A stretch of DNA of 64,000 nt from Spirosoma validum (lineage in GTDB: Bacteria > Bacteroidota > Bacteroidia > Cytophagales > Spirosomataceae), in the NCBI RefSeq assembly GCF_014699035.1, contig NZ_JACXAA010000002.1, positions 868,001 to 932,000 of the forward strand, written 5' to 3'. Positions 34,675 to 43,230 of this stretch are shown here, piece after piece. A program made the translations under genes and the position numbers. The notes beneath the pieces were generated by a model. That model was not told the DNA's origin and did not search any database. It saw nothing but the letters and a program-made list of their open reading frames with translations. Position 1 is the stretch's first letter; the number at the start of each line of letters is the position of its first letter.

Positions 34675-35598
34675 ATGGATCGAATCAAGCATTATTACAC
34701 AGCCTACGGGCTAACGATTGGTTCAGAGATTACGCTTAGTTATCTTAAAGAAATAGAACCGACTCAGGTTGATCTAACCATTCGACGGGGCCATTTGCCA
34801 CCATCTCCGCCCTGGCAGGAAACCAAGCTCCATCGTGCCGGATTTTACGCTCAGTTTGCTCAGGAAGGACCCGACAGAATGTGGCTAAACTGGCCTTCGC
34901 TTATGGGTTTTATGGCTACCGGGGGGAATGAATTAGTCGTGGATACGAGGATCACCGACGAAGGGCTTCTGTCGCTGTTTACGATGAGCGAAGCGTTTGG
35001 CTTGCTCTTAGTTCAGAAAGGCTATTTTTTACTGCATGGGGGCGCTATTCAGCTCAATAACAAAGGCATTGTCTTTGTGGGTGAACCAGGGGCTGGTAAA
35101 TCAACAACCGTAGCGGCTTTTGCCAATAGGGGAGTGCGAATTATGAGCGATGATCTGGTCTGTATTCGCGTAAATGAAGCGGGTAAACCAACCTTAATCC
35201 CCGCCTTTTCTCAGATTAAAATTTGGGAGAAAAGCGTCGAGGGTTTGCAGATCGCGAGAGATGGGTTAGACCAGGTTCGGGAAGGAGCCAATAAATTCTC
35301 GTGGCACGAGTCGGTTTTGTTTGAGGAAAATGCCGTTCTGCTGGAGCAGATTTTTGTCCTGACAGCTGTCAATACGTCCGAAGAAGCCATAAGCGAGGTT
35401 CCTAAGAGTCGAAGCCCTATCGAACTGCTTAGCTATTTTCCGCTTCCTGATGCCATCCTTCAGGGTAAGTCTCTCAAAGATCATTTCGAGAAAAGCGTAG
35501 CAATCGCCAGCATAACACCGCTTTACAAATTAAGCCGTCCCGCTAACTTTGTGAAACTGAATGAATTTGTCGATTACCTGATAACATCGCTTACATGA
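34675..35598 (+). CDS. HPr-kinase/phosphorylase-like kinase of the RiPP cluster
   Basis: 307 residues with a P-loop kinase core: Walker A GEPGAGKSTTVAAF near residue 137, then GVRIMSDDLVCIRV, whose Asp pair matches the HPrK catalytic and Mg sites. The N-terminal 110 residues are degenerate relative to HPrK. Homologues in lasso peptide clusters (as in paeninodin and pseudomycoidin loci) phosphorylate a serine of the precursor, typically the C-terminal one. The local precursor ends in Ala, so a Ser at 37 or 39, or another substrate, would be needed. The stop overlaps the next start (ATGA). Confidence 0.85.
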   Translation: MDRIKHYYTAYGLTIGSEITLSYLKEIEPTQVDLTIRRGHLPPSPPWQETKLHRAGFYAQFAQEGPDRMWLNWPSLMGFMATGGNELVVDTRITDEGLLSLFTMSEAFGLLLVQKGYFLLHGGAIQLNNKGIVFVGEPGAGKSTTVAAFANRGVRIMSDDLVCIRVNEAGKPTLIPAFSQIKIWEKSVEGLQIARDGLDQVREGANKFSWHESVLFEENAVLLEQIFVLTAVNTSEEAISEVPKSRSPIELLSYFPLPDAILQGKSLKDHFEKSVAIASITPLYKLSRPANFVKLNEFVDYLITSLT

Positions 35599-36767
35599 AG
35601 CCAGGTCGCTCTCCCGAAATTGTGGTGCTATTGATGGCCTGTACGGAAGACGTAACGGCCGAAAAGAAAGGGCTGTTGACTCAATTTCTAAATCAGCATC
35701 CCGTAAACTGGGATCGACTCTACGCGTTGGCAAACCGACATCGGATTGCCCCGTTTTTGTACCGTGTGCTTCAGCAAGTTCCCAACATTCCTTCCAAATT
35801 GCTGGCTGATTTACAGAACGATTGCCGGGCCATTGCGACCGATAATTTACTGAAGCTACATCATTATCGGCAGTTTGACCAGCTATTGGGTAGCGCGGGA
35901 ATCATGCACTTACCCTTAAAAGGTGTTTATCTGGCGGCAAACTGTTACCCCGACAACGGCTTACGGTCCATCGGTGATCTGGACGTACTGGTTCGAAAAG
36001 AAGACGCTTTGCCGACGGTCCATCTTTTAGAATCGCAGGGTTATCATACGAACCAGAAGCACACGCGTTACCAGCAGCATGACGAACGCAGCATGCTGGC
36101 CGATCTACACGAAATAAGCCTCTTCAAGCCATTTTTCAACAACAGTCATTTTGATGTTGATCTGCACTGGGGGGTTATTTGCCTGAATAAAGATTATAAA
36201 ATATTTGATCTGGACGAGATACAGGCCCAACCCGCTCTGGTTACTGAATGGCAGATTATTCTGTTGGTCACGCACCACGGTGGTACGAACATCTGGCAGC
36301 TTATCTATTTCGTGAATGATCTTTATTTCTTGTTGAAAGGAAAAACAATCGACTGGTCGTGGCTGATGCAGGAACTACGTCGATACGGTCTTGAAACGAT
36401 CTTTTTAGCAGGATTACACTGGTGTCAGCAGATCTGGTATTTACCACTGCCCCCATCGGTTCAGCAGCTAATCCGGATGGAAAAGGTGCAGGGACTTATA
36501 GACGCTTACGAAAAAAACTGGGAAGGGGCTGAGACGGTTGCGTTGAGTAAATTGATCATGGACCAGGTAACCTTTTTTGCAAAAGCTCAGACGCAGACTG
36601 GTCGACAGGTGAAAATAGGACTTACTTTTTTCAGCAGCCGCGTATTTCGGGCCGCTACGTTTAAAGTAGGGCATCGCCTTTTTTATGTTCCCAAAGAACT
36701 GGGCTTTATTACTGTTTTCGTACGGGCGGTTCGCTCGCTCTATCGTTTCCTACCAACTCATCGGTGA
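35595..36767 (+). CDS. Nucleotidyltransferase-family protein of the RiPP cluster
   Basis: 390 residues; the central part has LPLKGVYLA, RSIGDLDVLVRKED near residues 130-145, a nucleotidyltransferase-fold GD-x-D motif, and DVDLHWGV as a further acidic strand. It fits the NTP_transf_5 family that occurs in lasso peptide and related RiPP loci (known from pseudomycoidin-type clusters). Its role is probably tailoring with the kinase, as the two genes overlap by 4 bp and are thus translationally coupled. It ends 1 bp before the stop of the convergent cyclase gene. Confidence 0.85.
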   Translation: MKPGRSPEIVVLLMACTEDVTAEKKGLLTQFLNQHPVNWDRLYALANRHRIAPFLYRVLQQVPNIPSKLLADLQNDCRAIATDNLLKLHHYRQFDQLLGSAGIMHLPLKGVYLAANCYPDNGLRSIGDLDVLVRKEDALPTVHLLESQGYHTNQKHTRYQQHDERSMLADLHEISLFKPFFNNSHFDVDLHWGVICLNKDYKIFDLDEIQAQPALVTEWQIILLVTHHGGTNIWQLIYFVNDLYFLLKGKTIDWSWLMQELRRYGLETIFLAGLHWCQQIWYLPLPPSVQQLIRMEKVQGLIDAYEKNWEGAETVALSKLIMDQVTFFAKAQTQTGRQVKIGLTFFSSRVFRAATFKVGHRLFYVPKELGFITVFVRAVRSLYRFLPTHR

Positions 36768-36768
36768 G

Positions 36769-38721
36769 TTAACTCGGTTTTTCGAGCGAACCGAGCCAGA
36801 GCGAGAGGTAAATAATCCGGCTTAATAACCAGTTATAGCGCGTTTTTCGGCTGGAAGGAAAGCGGGGATTGCTGACAATAGCGACAATTTTCGAGAAAGT
36901 ACGCCGGTCAATTATTTCCCAGATGGGGTGGCTGGCAGCTGAAAATTGATCGTGGGTCGCTTCATAGAGTTGTAGCGCAGCTAACGTACCATATTCAACA
37001 AAGTTGGCTTTCGTGAAGCGAGATAAAAGGGCTGACGGCAGAACGTTGCGCAGCCCATGCCGGATCAGTCCGCGACCGCGTCCTTCATAAAAACGGACAG
37101 ACATCGGGGTCGCCAAGCCGAGTTCTACTACGTTCTTGTCGAAAAAAGGATACGAATACGTATGACCGTAGTATTCACCAATGTGATTCATCTGCTCATT
37201 ACAGATGACATTCGTATTGTTGAGAATTTCTTCAACAGCCACGTGATTTTCTGCAGACAATGACTTGACAAGCTGTTCGGTCGATTGCTGCGGCCTGAGC
37301 GGAACTTCCCGCTTAAAGTCTTCGCTCAGCGCATTATCAATCGTCGTCTGCTGATTAAACTTCACCTTGATCCGCTGATAAACGTAGGCCATGATCGCCG
37401 ATTCGGAAAGCCCAAACCGTTTTTTATGATCGAGCATCTGGGTGATAAAAGCCGGGAGCGGCTGTTTTCTAAACTGTTTTTTTAAATGGCTACCAATAAC
37501 CGACAAAACATACTTCTCATATTTAGCCTGGTCTGTTAACTGCGGCCAACGGTCACTAAGGGTATAAATGTTACGTTCGCGTGGGGCAAGAAATTGCCGA
37601 CTGGCCTGTTCAAACTCATCCCACTGTTCGGTACTAATTAGCTGATCCAGAAATTCGAAACCGGTCGTAATCACACTGTCGCCGTCGTGGCCCGTCAGCA
37701 GAATATCGCAGCCAAGTTCCTGCGCTTTAAGCGAAACGCTTAGATGAAAGCTGGACGGGATAATGAATTGCTCAGGACGATCGAAGAGATGATGTATGTT
37801 CAGAACGGAATCCAGTACGTCGTTTACCGGGTGGACTCGGTGGTGAATGGGATGCCATTGATCAACTACCGCCTGTACATAAGCCTGTTCCTCCGCTAAT
37901 GCCTGTTCCGTATCGATGTTGAAGGTGTGTAGCGTCGGGCGACGCTGTTGAATCAACAGTGACTGGGCGACACAACTGACCGAGGAGGAATCTAATCCCC
38001 CACTTAAATGGGAACCTACCAACTTCTTTCCACGCATCCGACTGTCAATCGCTACTGTAAATTGGTCGTGGAATAGGGCTGAATAATCGTCAATGCCGTG
38101 AAGCCCCTTGAACTTAGTAAAATCGAGTTGCCAGTAGGCGTGTTCAGTTACTGTTTTTGAGTTTACCTGTAGGTAATGACCGGGTAATACGCTGTAAATG
38201 GTTTCGTGAAAAGTCTCTGCACTGTAATGAACGTAAACAGTTGGCCAGGTAAGGTATTCCCTGAATTTATGTTTATTAGGTTTGACCGCAACTTCATGAA
38301 GTACGGTCAGTGCCTTTATTTCAGAGGCAAAGGCAAAAAAACGGTTGGGCTGGTGAACGTAGTACAGCGGTTTTGTCCCCATTGCATCGCGGGCGCAATA
38401 AAGCGTCTGCTGGTGAGCGTCCCAGAGCGCTACCGCGAAATCAGCATTCAGGTTGTTGAACGACGTAGCGCCCGTCTGAAGATAACCCGACGTAAAAGGC
38501 TGCTCGGTAAACATAGCCGAAAAAACATCCGCGTCGACGGTCGCAAAAACAGGAGCATTCGGATGGCTTTCAATCGTTCCACCAAAAGCGATGAACAAAC
38601 CGTTGTCAATTGACTGACTCAGTACGTTACCCCGATGTTTTAGTAGCCTGATTATATTAGTCGAATCGGTTGAATCTACAGCCTGTCCATCGAATCGAAT
38701 CATTCCAGCGATTCCGCCCAT
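36769..38721 (-). CDS. Asparagine-synthetase-like lasso cyclase (C protein)
   Basis: 650 residues. The N-terminal Ntn-like amidotransferase domain starts MGGIAGMIRFDG; the catalytic Cys2 of true glutamine amidotransferases is replaced by Gly, so glutamine cannot be used. The synthetase domain has the PP-loop SHLSGGLDSSSVSC near residue 240 for ATP binding and DILLTGHDGDSVITTGFEFL downstream. Lasso C enzymes activate an Asp/Glu side chain as AMP ester and let the core N-terminus attack it. It is convergent with the precursor operon, with one base between the stops. Ordinary asparagine synthetase is unlikely because of the lost Cys2 and the neighbours. Confidence 0.85.
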   Translation of the reverse strand: MGGIAGMIRFDGQAVDSTDSTNIIRLLKHRGNVLSQSIDNGLFIAFGGTIESHPNAPVFATVDADVFSAMFTEQPFTSGYLQTGATSFNNLNADFAVALWDAHQQTLYCARDAMGTKPLYYVHQPNRFFAFASEIKALTVLHEVAVKPNKHKFREYLTWPTVYVHYSAETFHETIYSVLPGHYLQVNSKTVTEHAYWQLDFTKFKGLHGIDDYSALFHDQFTVAIDSRMRGKKLVGSHLSGGLDSSSVSCVAQSLLIQQRRPTLHTFNIDTEQALAEEQAYVQAVVDQWHPIHHRVHPVNDVLDSVLNIHHLFDRPEQFIIPSSFHLSVSLKAQELGCDILLTGHDGDSVITTGFEFLDQLISTEQWDEFEQASRQFLAPRERNIYTLSDRWPQLTDQAKYEKYVLSVIGSHLKKQFRKQPLPAFITQMLDHKKRFGLSESAIMAYVYQRIKVKFNQQTTIDNALSEDFKREVPLRPQQSTEQLVKSLSAENHVAVEEILNNTNVICNEQMNHIGEYYGHTYSYPFFDKNVVELGLATPMSVRFYEGRGRGLIRHGLRNVLPSALLSRFTKANFVEYGTLAALQLYEATHDQFSAASHPIWEIIDRRTFSKIVAIVSNPRFPSSRKTRYNWLLSRIIYLSLWLGSLEKPS

Positions 38722-38831
38722 AAATAGTCTTAAAAAATGAAGTTATTAAGAAGCTGTACTATCAGAATTCAATGAGTAACGCTTCCACAATCAGTCAATG
38801 CAAAGTAACAGAAAGCACAGGCAAATCCTGT

Positions 38832-38839
38832 TATCTTTG
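38832..38839 (+). promoter_or_regulatory. -7 box ahead of the 38.9-kb lipoprotein
   Basis: TATCTTTG fits TAnnTTTG, with an expected start point about 45 nt before the ATG at 38895. No good -33 box is seen. Confidence 0.4.
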
Positions 38840-38894
38840 TATCTTCGGTTAGAAACATATACACAAAGATTCTACGATCATTCTTGGTAAGAAA

Positions 38895-39599
38895 ATGCTT
38901 AGAAAAAATTATGTCTATAAGGCCATAGTCTATCTGCTTTTAGTAGGCGTTGGTGTCAGTTGCCAGACAAATAACCTTGATCCTACCAACATCGATTCGA
39001 ACTACTTTCCGTTGGAAATCGGCGATTATTGGATTTACCAGGTAACGCAGGAAAATTATGCTGCCGCGAACTCCGCGAAAAAGAGCGTTTTTCAATTGCA
39101 GCAAAAAATCAGTAGTTCTTATACACAGAATGGTCAGTTATTGTACCTGATCGAAGAATCCGTTAAACGATCGGAACAGGCTGGATGGCAGCTCAATGCG
39201 ATCCGTACGGTGTACAAAAACCTCAAGGAAGTCGTTAGTCTGGAACACAACGTGCCCATTGTGCGCATGGTTTTTCCTATCAATACGACGACCTCCTGGA
39301 ATGTTAATGAATACAACGCTAACGCTGATACGTTGCTTCGATATCAGGATGCCGGAAAAACGTTTGCCGTTAGTAAACTTAATTTCGACCGTACCGTTTC
39401 GGTCTTCGGGGCCGATGACTCAACATTGGTCAATCAGGAACGATATCGCCGGGTTTATGCCCAGAATGTTGGCTTAGTATACAGTGAGAATGTATCCCTG
39501 GCCTATTGCCAATCGTCGGCCGCTTGCATCGGTAAAGCCATTATTGAATCTGGTACAAAACAGAAATGGGAATTACTTTCGACTAATCGTTTGCCGTAA
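38895..39599 (+). CDS. Lipoprotein of unknown function
   Basis: 234 residues with a signal peptide II; lipobox VGVSC with Cys at about residue 23. The mature part starts with a Asn/Asp-rich linker and then has FPLEIGDYWIYQV, a stretch seen in several uncharacterised Bacteroidota lipoproteins, followed by a mostly beta region. It diverges from the cyclase gene, but a shared role with the RiPP cluster is not supported. The downstream hairpin at 39614-39678 separates it from the convergent C25 protein gene. Confidence 0.8.
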   Translation: MLRKNYVYKAIVYLLLVGVGVSCQTNNLDPTNIDSNYFPLEIGDYWIYQVTQENYAAANSAKKSVFQLQQKISSSYTQNGQLLYLIEESVKRSEQAGWQLNAIRTVYKNLKEVVSLEHNVPIVRMVFPINTTTSWNVNEYNANADTLLRYQDAGKTFAVSKLNFDRTVSVFGADDSTLVNQERYRRVYAQNVGLVYSENVSLAYCQSSAACIGKAIIESGTKQKWELLSTNRLP

Positions 39600-39613
39600 A
39601 TAGGAAACGACAG

Positions 39614-39678
39614 TAACCAGAAGCGGTCCTTTATAGTCATCTATTGTTAGAACGACTATAAAGGACCGCTTCTGGTTA
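39614..39678. terminator. Bidirectional terminator, perfect 25-bp stem
   Basis: TAACCAGAAGCGGTCC and continuation (39614-39638) pair exactly with 39654-39678, loop 15 nt. It lies between two convergent genes and serves both directions; T-runs are short. Confidence 0.8.
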
Positions 39679-39695
39679 TTAAAAGGATCTATTAA

Positions 39696-42600
39696 TTACC
39701 GCTGCCAGATAATTTTTCCGCGATACGTTTCCGTACGGCCTTCTTTCCAGGTTAATCGCAGCGAGTAGATATACATACCGGGGGCTCCTCCCTGCCACAG
39801 AAACGAATTTTTGCCTGGATTAGCCGGGAACGCATCATCATAAACCTGAGCGCCCGACAAGCTATAAATTGTTAACCGGGAGTCGATAGGATAGTCCTGC
39901 GTGTTCAACATCAGGTCAAAGTTTGCGTATGACGTAGCCGGATTCGGGTTGACCTGAAATGTAATCACTTCTTCTTTCCCGGCTACAGTCAAATCCAGGA
40001 CGTAAGGCGGCTGTGTCTGGTTGCCAGCAGCATCTTTCCCGAAAACAATGAGCTGATACGTACTACCAGCTTGCAGAGCGAGATTCGTCGTTACCAACAA
40101 CTGATTTTCAGAAACGGCTGATACAGACAGGGCCTTCGAGGAAATTTTTTGTGGAGCACAGGTTGCACATGTTTTCAGATACACGTCAATAGCCGTGGTA
40201 TCTTTCGCCGAAAGCGCGTTCTGATCCAGCAGATAAATTTCTACGCGCGGATTGGTATTCACGACGGCCTGGTTTTCCCGAACAACCCCATTGACAAACA
40301 CATTGATTGCCGGAGCCACTACGTCGGGCAACGCGTTGGCCGGATAGCTGCTCCCCTGTATCTGACTCCAGTCAATAGCCAGCGTGGCCGTGTTGTTCTT
40401 TTTGTCTAGTTCAACAATCTGGTTATCAGGATCGATAATCACCTCTAATTTCTGCAGATTAGCCTCTCTGGGAATTGTATAGACCAATGTATCCCGATAA
40501 CGGAATGAGGTAAAACGTAGCGGGAAGCTAGTAGTAGTGCCACCGTTTGTCTTTTTTAGTGATACGGCTACAGATTGCCCAGATACGTATTTGCCAATAT
40601 TGGCCAGCGGCATGACAATCCGGATGGAATCACCACCTTTGATCGAACCACCGCCTATGTTCGACTTAATATAAATACCTTTCTGGGCGAATGAAAAATC
40701 AGGATTCGGTAGCGGATATAGGCTTACAGCCGGATCGCCCTGCAAAACCATTTCCAGCATGACCGACGACTCGTAGGGGCCAATCGTTTCTTTTTCAAGA
40801 GCCTGATTCAATTGCTGTTGAACTTGCCCGAAAGGCATTCCGAGGGTGGCTGCGTTTGTGAACAGAGTAGAATAAAGTCGTGAAAGATACCACGTTGTTG
40901 ATTGCTCATAACTGTAATAGGAGTGAGCCAATACGAGACCCGCTCCTTTCTGAGGGGCCAGTAACCAATCCGTCGAGAGTGTATTGTATTTAGAAAAAAT
41001 TTCGCCTACTCCGCAGCCATTGAAGACCATAAGTGGATAATTCGTATTCCGAAAACCGTTTTCTACGGGGGAGGCAAACCCGAAATTCATGTCAGTAATT
41101 GAAGGACCGGCATGACCAAAAAAGGTAATCATGCTTACCCCATCGTTCACTATAGGAGCGATGTTGATCTTTTCAACTTCCTGAACGAACTGACTTTTGC
41201 TGAACGTACTGATTTGACCACCTAACTGTCCATTATTGAAGATGGCCCCAAAGCTATCCATTGCTGAACGGAGGCTCTGCGCTTCAGGTTGCGTCTTCCC
41301 CCCGCTGATATGAATGAGGTGCTTCCGCCAGATTCCGTTCGCCGTTGCCGATTCCATCTGTTTGACTTTGTCCAGATAGGCAATCACCTGATCATTAGTA
41401 ACCACATTGAGTCGGCCGATCGGGATAGCTGGCGTGTTGATTGTATAATTACCCAGGCCTGCTGTCAGCAAGAGATCGGAACCAGGATATCCCACGGTAG
41501 GCACTAAATCATCTTTGGTCGTTTTAACCGTATATGGATAGCTATTGGCACGCCCAATTAGCAGCAGATGTTTAATGCCTGTATTTGCTCGCATGTAGTC
41601 GGCAAACCGACGTAGTGCCAGCGGACTTCTCTCGCCATAGTTAAACTGATCGAAGAGCGAATCTGTCTCCGTAATAAACGGCGTGTAATGGCCTCCCTGG
41701 TCCGATGCCCGGTACGTTGCATACGTAGCGGCCGACTGGCGGAGGGATGCGTGGGTAATAATGGCATAATCGATCGCTTTTGGAAACGAAGCCGTAAAAT
41801 GCGGGATCTGTATGGACAGCAGTTTCGCTGTTTGGTTTGTAATAAAAATAGTTCGGTTACGATCGACTGCATTTACAACAACCTGCGCCTGGCCGTTGCC
41901 CCCCTGAACGGTTAAATATCGGCAATTCGCTTTATCCGTAATATCATAGGCGACAGAACCTGTAGGCGCATTCTGGATCGCCATCAGAGCTTGTTGACTC
42001 GCATTGGGCAGCACATGGAATACCTTGGTTGTTAGCCCGGCCATATCCAGCGCCTGCGGGTACGAAAGCTTTACGTATGAAATGGAATAATTGTTGGTCA
42101 GCGTATTTCGGATTGCTTTGAAGTTTACCGTAAGCTGCTCGTTTAAAAGCGTACTTGGATTAACGGTGGTCTGGAATGTCGGCGCTGCATAACCCGTAAA
42201 CGCCAGCGTAGTTAATGGCGTAGTCGCCGAATTTAACAGCACCTCTACCTGGTGGTAGGCGTTATCGCGACCATTGATCATGCCCGACAACGTAATGGGC
42301 CAGTCGTTCGTTACGCGCCCCGCCAATTTTAGCTGAACAACGCCAAGCGAATCCTGCGTAAGCAACGTACCAGACCAACCTTCGCCTGGCTCGAAATAAC
42401 TCTGCTGAATGAAGGGCTCTGTATTGATAAGATTATTGAAGGTCCACTCACTGGTAAATGCCCGTACGGTTTCTTCGACGTGGAATTTCTCCGGCGTAAG
42501 GCCTTGAGCTGAGTTGTTCAGCTCCGGCATCCGTTTTCCGGCTGTTGCGGGGGCGCTCGTTAAAAAATAAGCTGTTACGTCGGTATATAGCGTTTGGTAA

Positions 42601-42953
42601 GGATGAGGCCGCTTCTGAGGACGGTAAAGCAGCGTATCCTGACTACCATCATTACCTTCTCCGTAAAATTCTACGTAATCCTGCGCGTCGAAAACCCCGT
42701 CTTTCTCACCCACGACCCGAATGGCCATTTCCTTTCCTCTGAAAAACAGTTGCCAGCTTGTTGGATTTGTCTGGACGAACGACGGATCGACAGTTTTAAT
42801 ATCCTGATAACTTACCCGATAAACACCCGTCTGATTTACCGAAAACTTTAGGTACTTCTGACCAGGACGAATCCATTCGTTGCCGAACTGATTTTGCGCG
42901 TTTACCGTCAGAGCACCGACCAAACACCAGATTAATAGTAACCCATGCTTCAT
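39696..42953 (-). CDS. Gingipain-type (C25) PorU-like protein with type IX secretion C-terminal domain
   Basis: 1085 residues. Signal peptide ending VNAQ, then beta-rich N-terminal domains, a C25 peptidase-like domain with His in MITFFGHAGPS (around residue 620) and Cys in LMVFNGCGVGEIF (around residue 650), the His-Cys pair of gingipains and of PorU, the type IX secretion sortase. After immunoglobulin-like domains the last 85 residues form a type A sorting domain (FQVNPNPATSYANFDL ... IYSLSGAQVYDDAF ... MYIYSLRLTWKEG). It therefore resembles putative sortase PorU2 proteins of Cytophagales. It stands alone with a terminator. Confidence 0.88.
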   Translation of the reverse strand: MKHGLLLIWCLVGALTVNAQNQFGNEWIRPGQKYLKFSVNQTGVYRVSYQDIKTVDPSFVQTNPTSWQLFFRGKEMAIRVVGEKDGVFDAQDYVEFYGEGNDGSQDTLLYRPQKRPHPYQTLYTDVTAYFLTSAPATAGKRMPELNNSAQGLTPEKFHVEETVRAFTSEWTFNNLINTEPFIQQSYFEPGEGWSGTLLTQDSLGVVQLKLAGRVTNDWPITLSGMINGRDNAYHQVEVLLNSATTPLTTLAFTGYAAPTFQTTVNPSTLLNEQLTVNFKAIRNTLTNNYSISYVKLSYPQALDMAGLTTKVFHVLPNASQQALMAIQNAPTGSVAYDITDKANCRYLTVQGGNGQAQVVVNAVDRNRTIFITNQTAKLLSIQIPHFTASFPKAIDYAIITHASLRQSAATYATYRASDQGGHYTPFITETDSLFDQFNYGERSPLALRRFADYMRANTGIKHLLLIGRANSYPYTVKTTKDDLVPTVGYPGSDLLLTAGLGNYTINTPAIPIGRLNVVTNDQVIAYLDKVKQMESATANGIWRKHLIHISGGKTQPEAQSLRSAMDSFGAIFNNGQLGGQISTFSKSQFVQEVEKINIAPIVNDGVSMITFFGHAGPSITDMNFGFASPVENGFRNTNYPLMVFNGCGVGEIFSKYNTLSTDWLLAPQKGAGLVLAHSYYSYEQSTTWYLSRLYSTLFTNAATLGMPFGQVQQQLNQALEKETIGPYESSVMLEMVLQGDPAVSLYPLPNPDFSFAQKGIYIKSNIGGGSIKGGDSIRIVMPLANIGKYVSGQSVAVSLKKTNGGTTTSFPLRFTSFRYRDTLVYTIPREANLQKLEVIIDPDNQIVELDKKNNTATLAIDWSQIQGSSYPANALPDVVAPAINVFVNGVVRENQAVVNTNPRVEIYLLDQNALSAKDTTAIDVYLKTCATCAPQKISSKALSVSAVSENQLLVTTNLALQAGSTYQLIVFGKDAAGNQTQPPYVLDLTVAGKEEVITFQVNPNPATSYANFDLMLNTQDYPIDSRLTIYSLSGAQVYDDAFPANPGKNSFLWQGGAPGMYIYSLRLTWKEGRTETYRGKIIWQR

Positions 42954-43230
42954 ACTAAACTTCTTGATTTACTGCATACACGTTGCCTGGCTGCGATCAG
43001 GAGAATGGCTGTTTCTATAAGAAGCAGTTAGGTCGCGAGTTGACCGGCGATTGCATGTATACTCTTTCCTTCAAAGATAACAGGAACACTTGAATTAACA
43101 GAGGGTCAACTAGTTTATAGGTAGCTGAATACGACCGATTTTAACCGTTATTTCATAAAGGGGAAGAGATTCTGATTCCGGCCAGGCTTTAGGGTAAATG
43201 AGAATCGTAAAGAATCCAGATGAGGTTTGA
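42954..43230. other. Gene-free gap (277 bp)
   Basis: No coding, RNA gene or clear hairpin is seen between the C25 protein start and the histidine kinase stop. It probably holds the promoter of the former. Confidence 0.5.

Noticed and set aside
36769-38721. Housekeeping asparagine synthetase (asnB)
   Set aside because: The catalytic Cys2 is Gly, and the gene ends one base from a RiPP-type operon.
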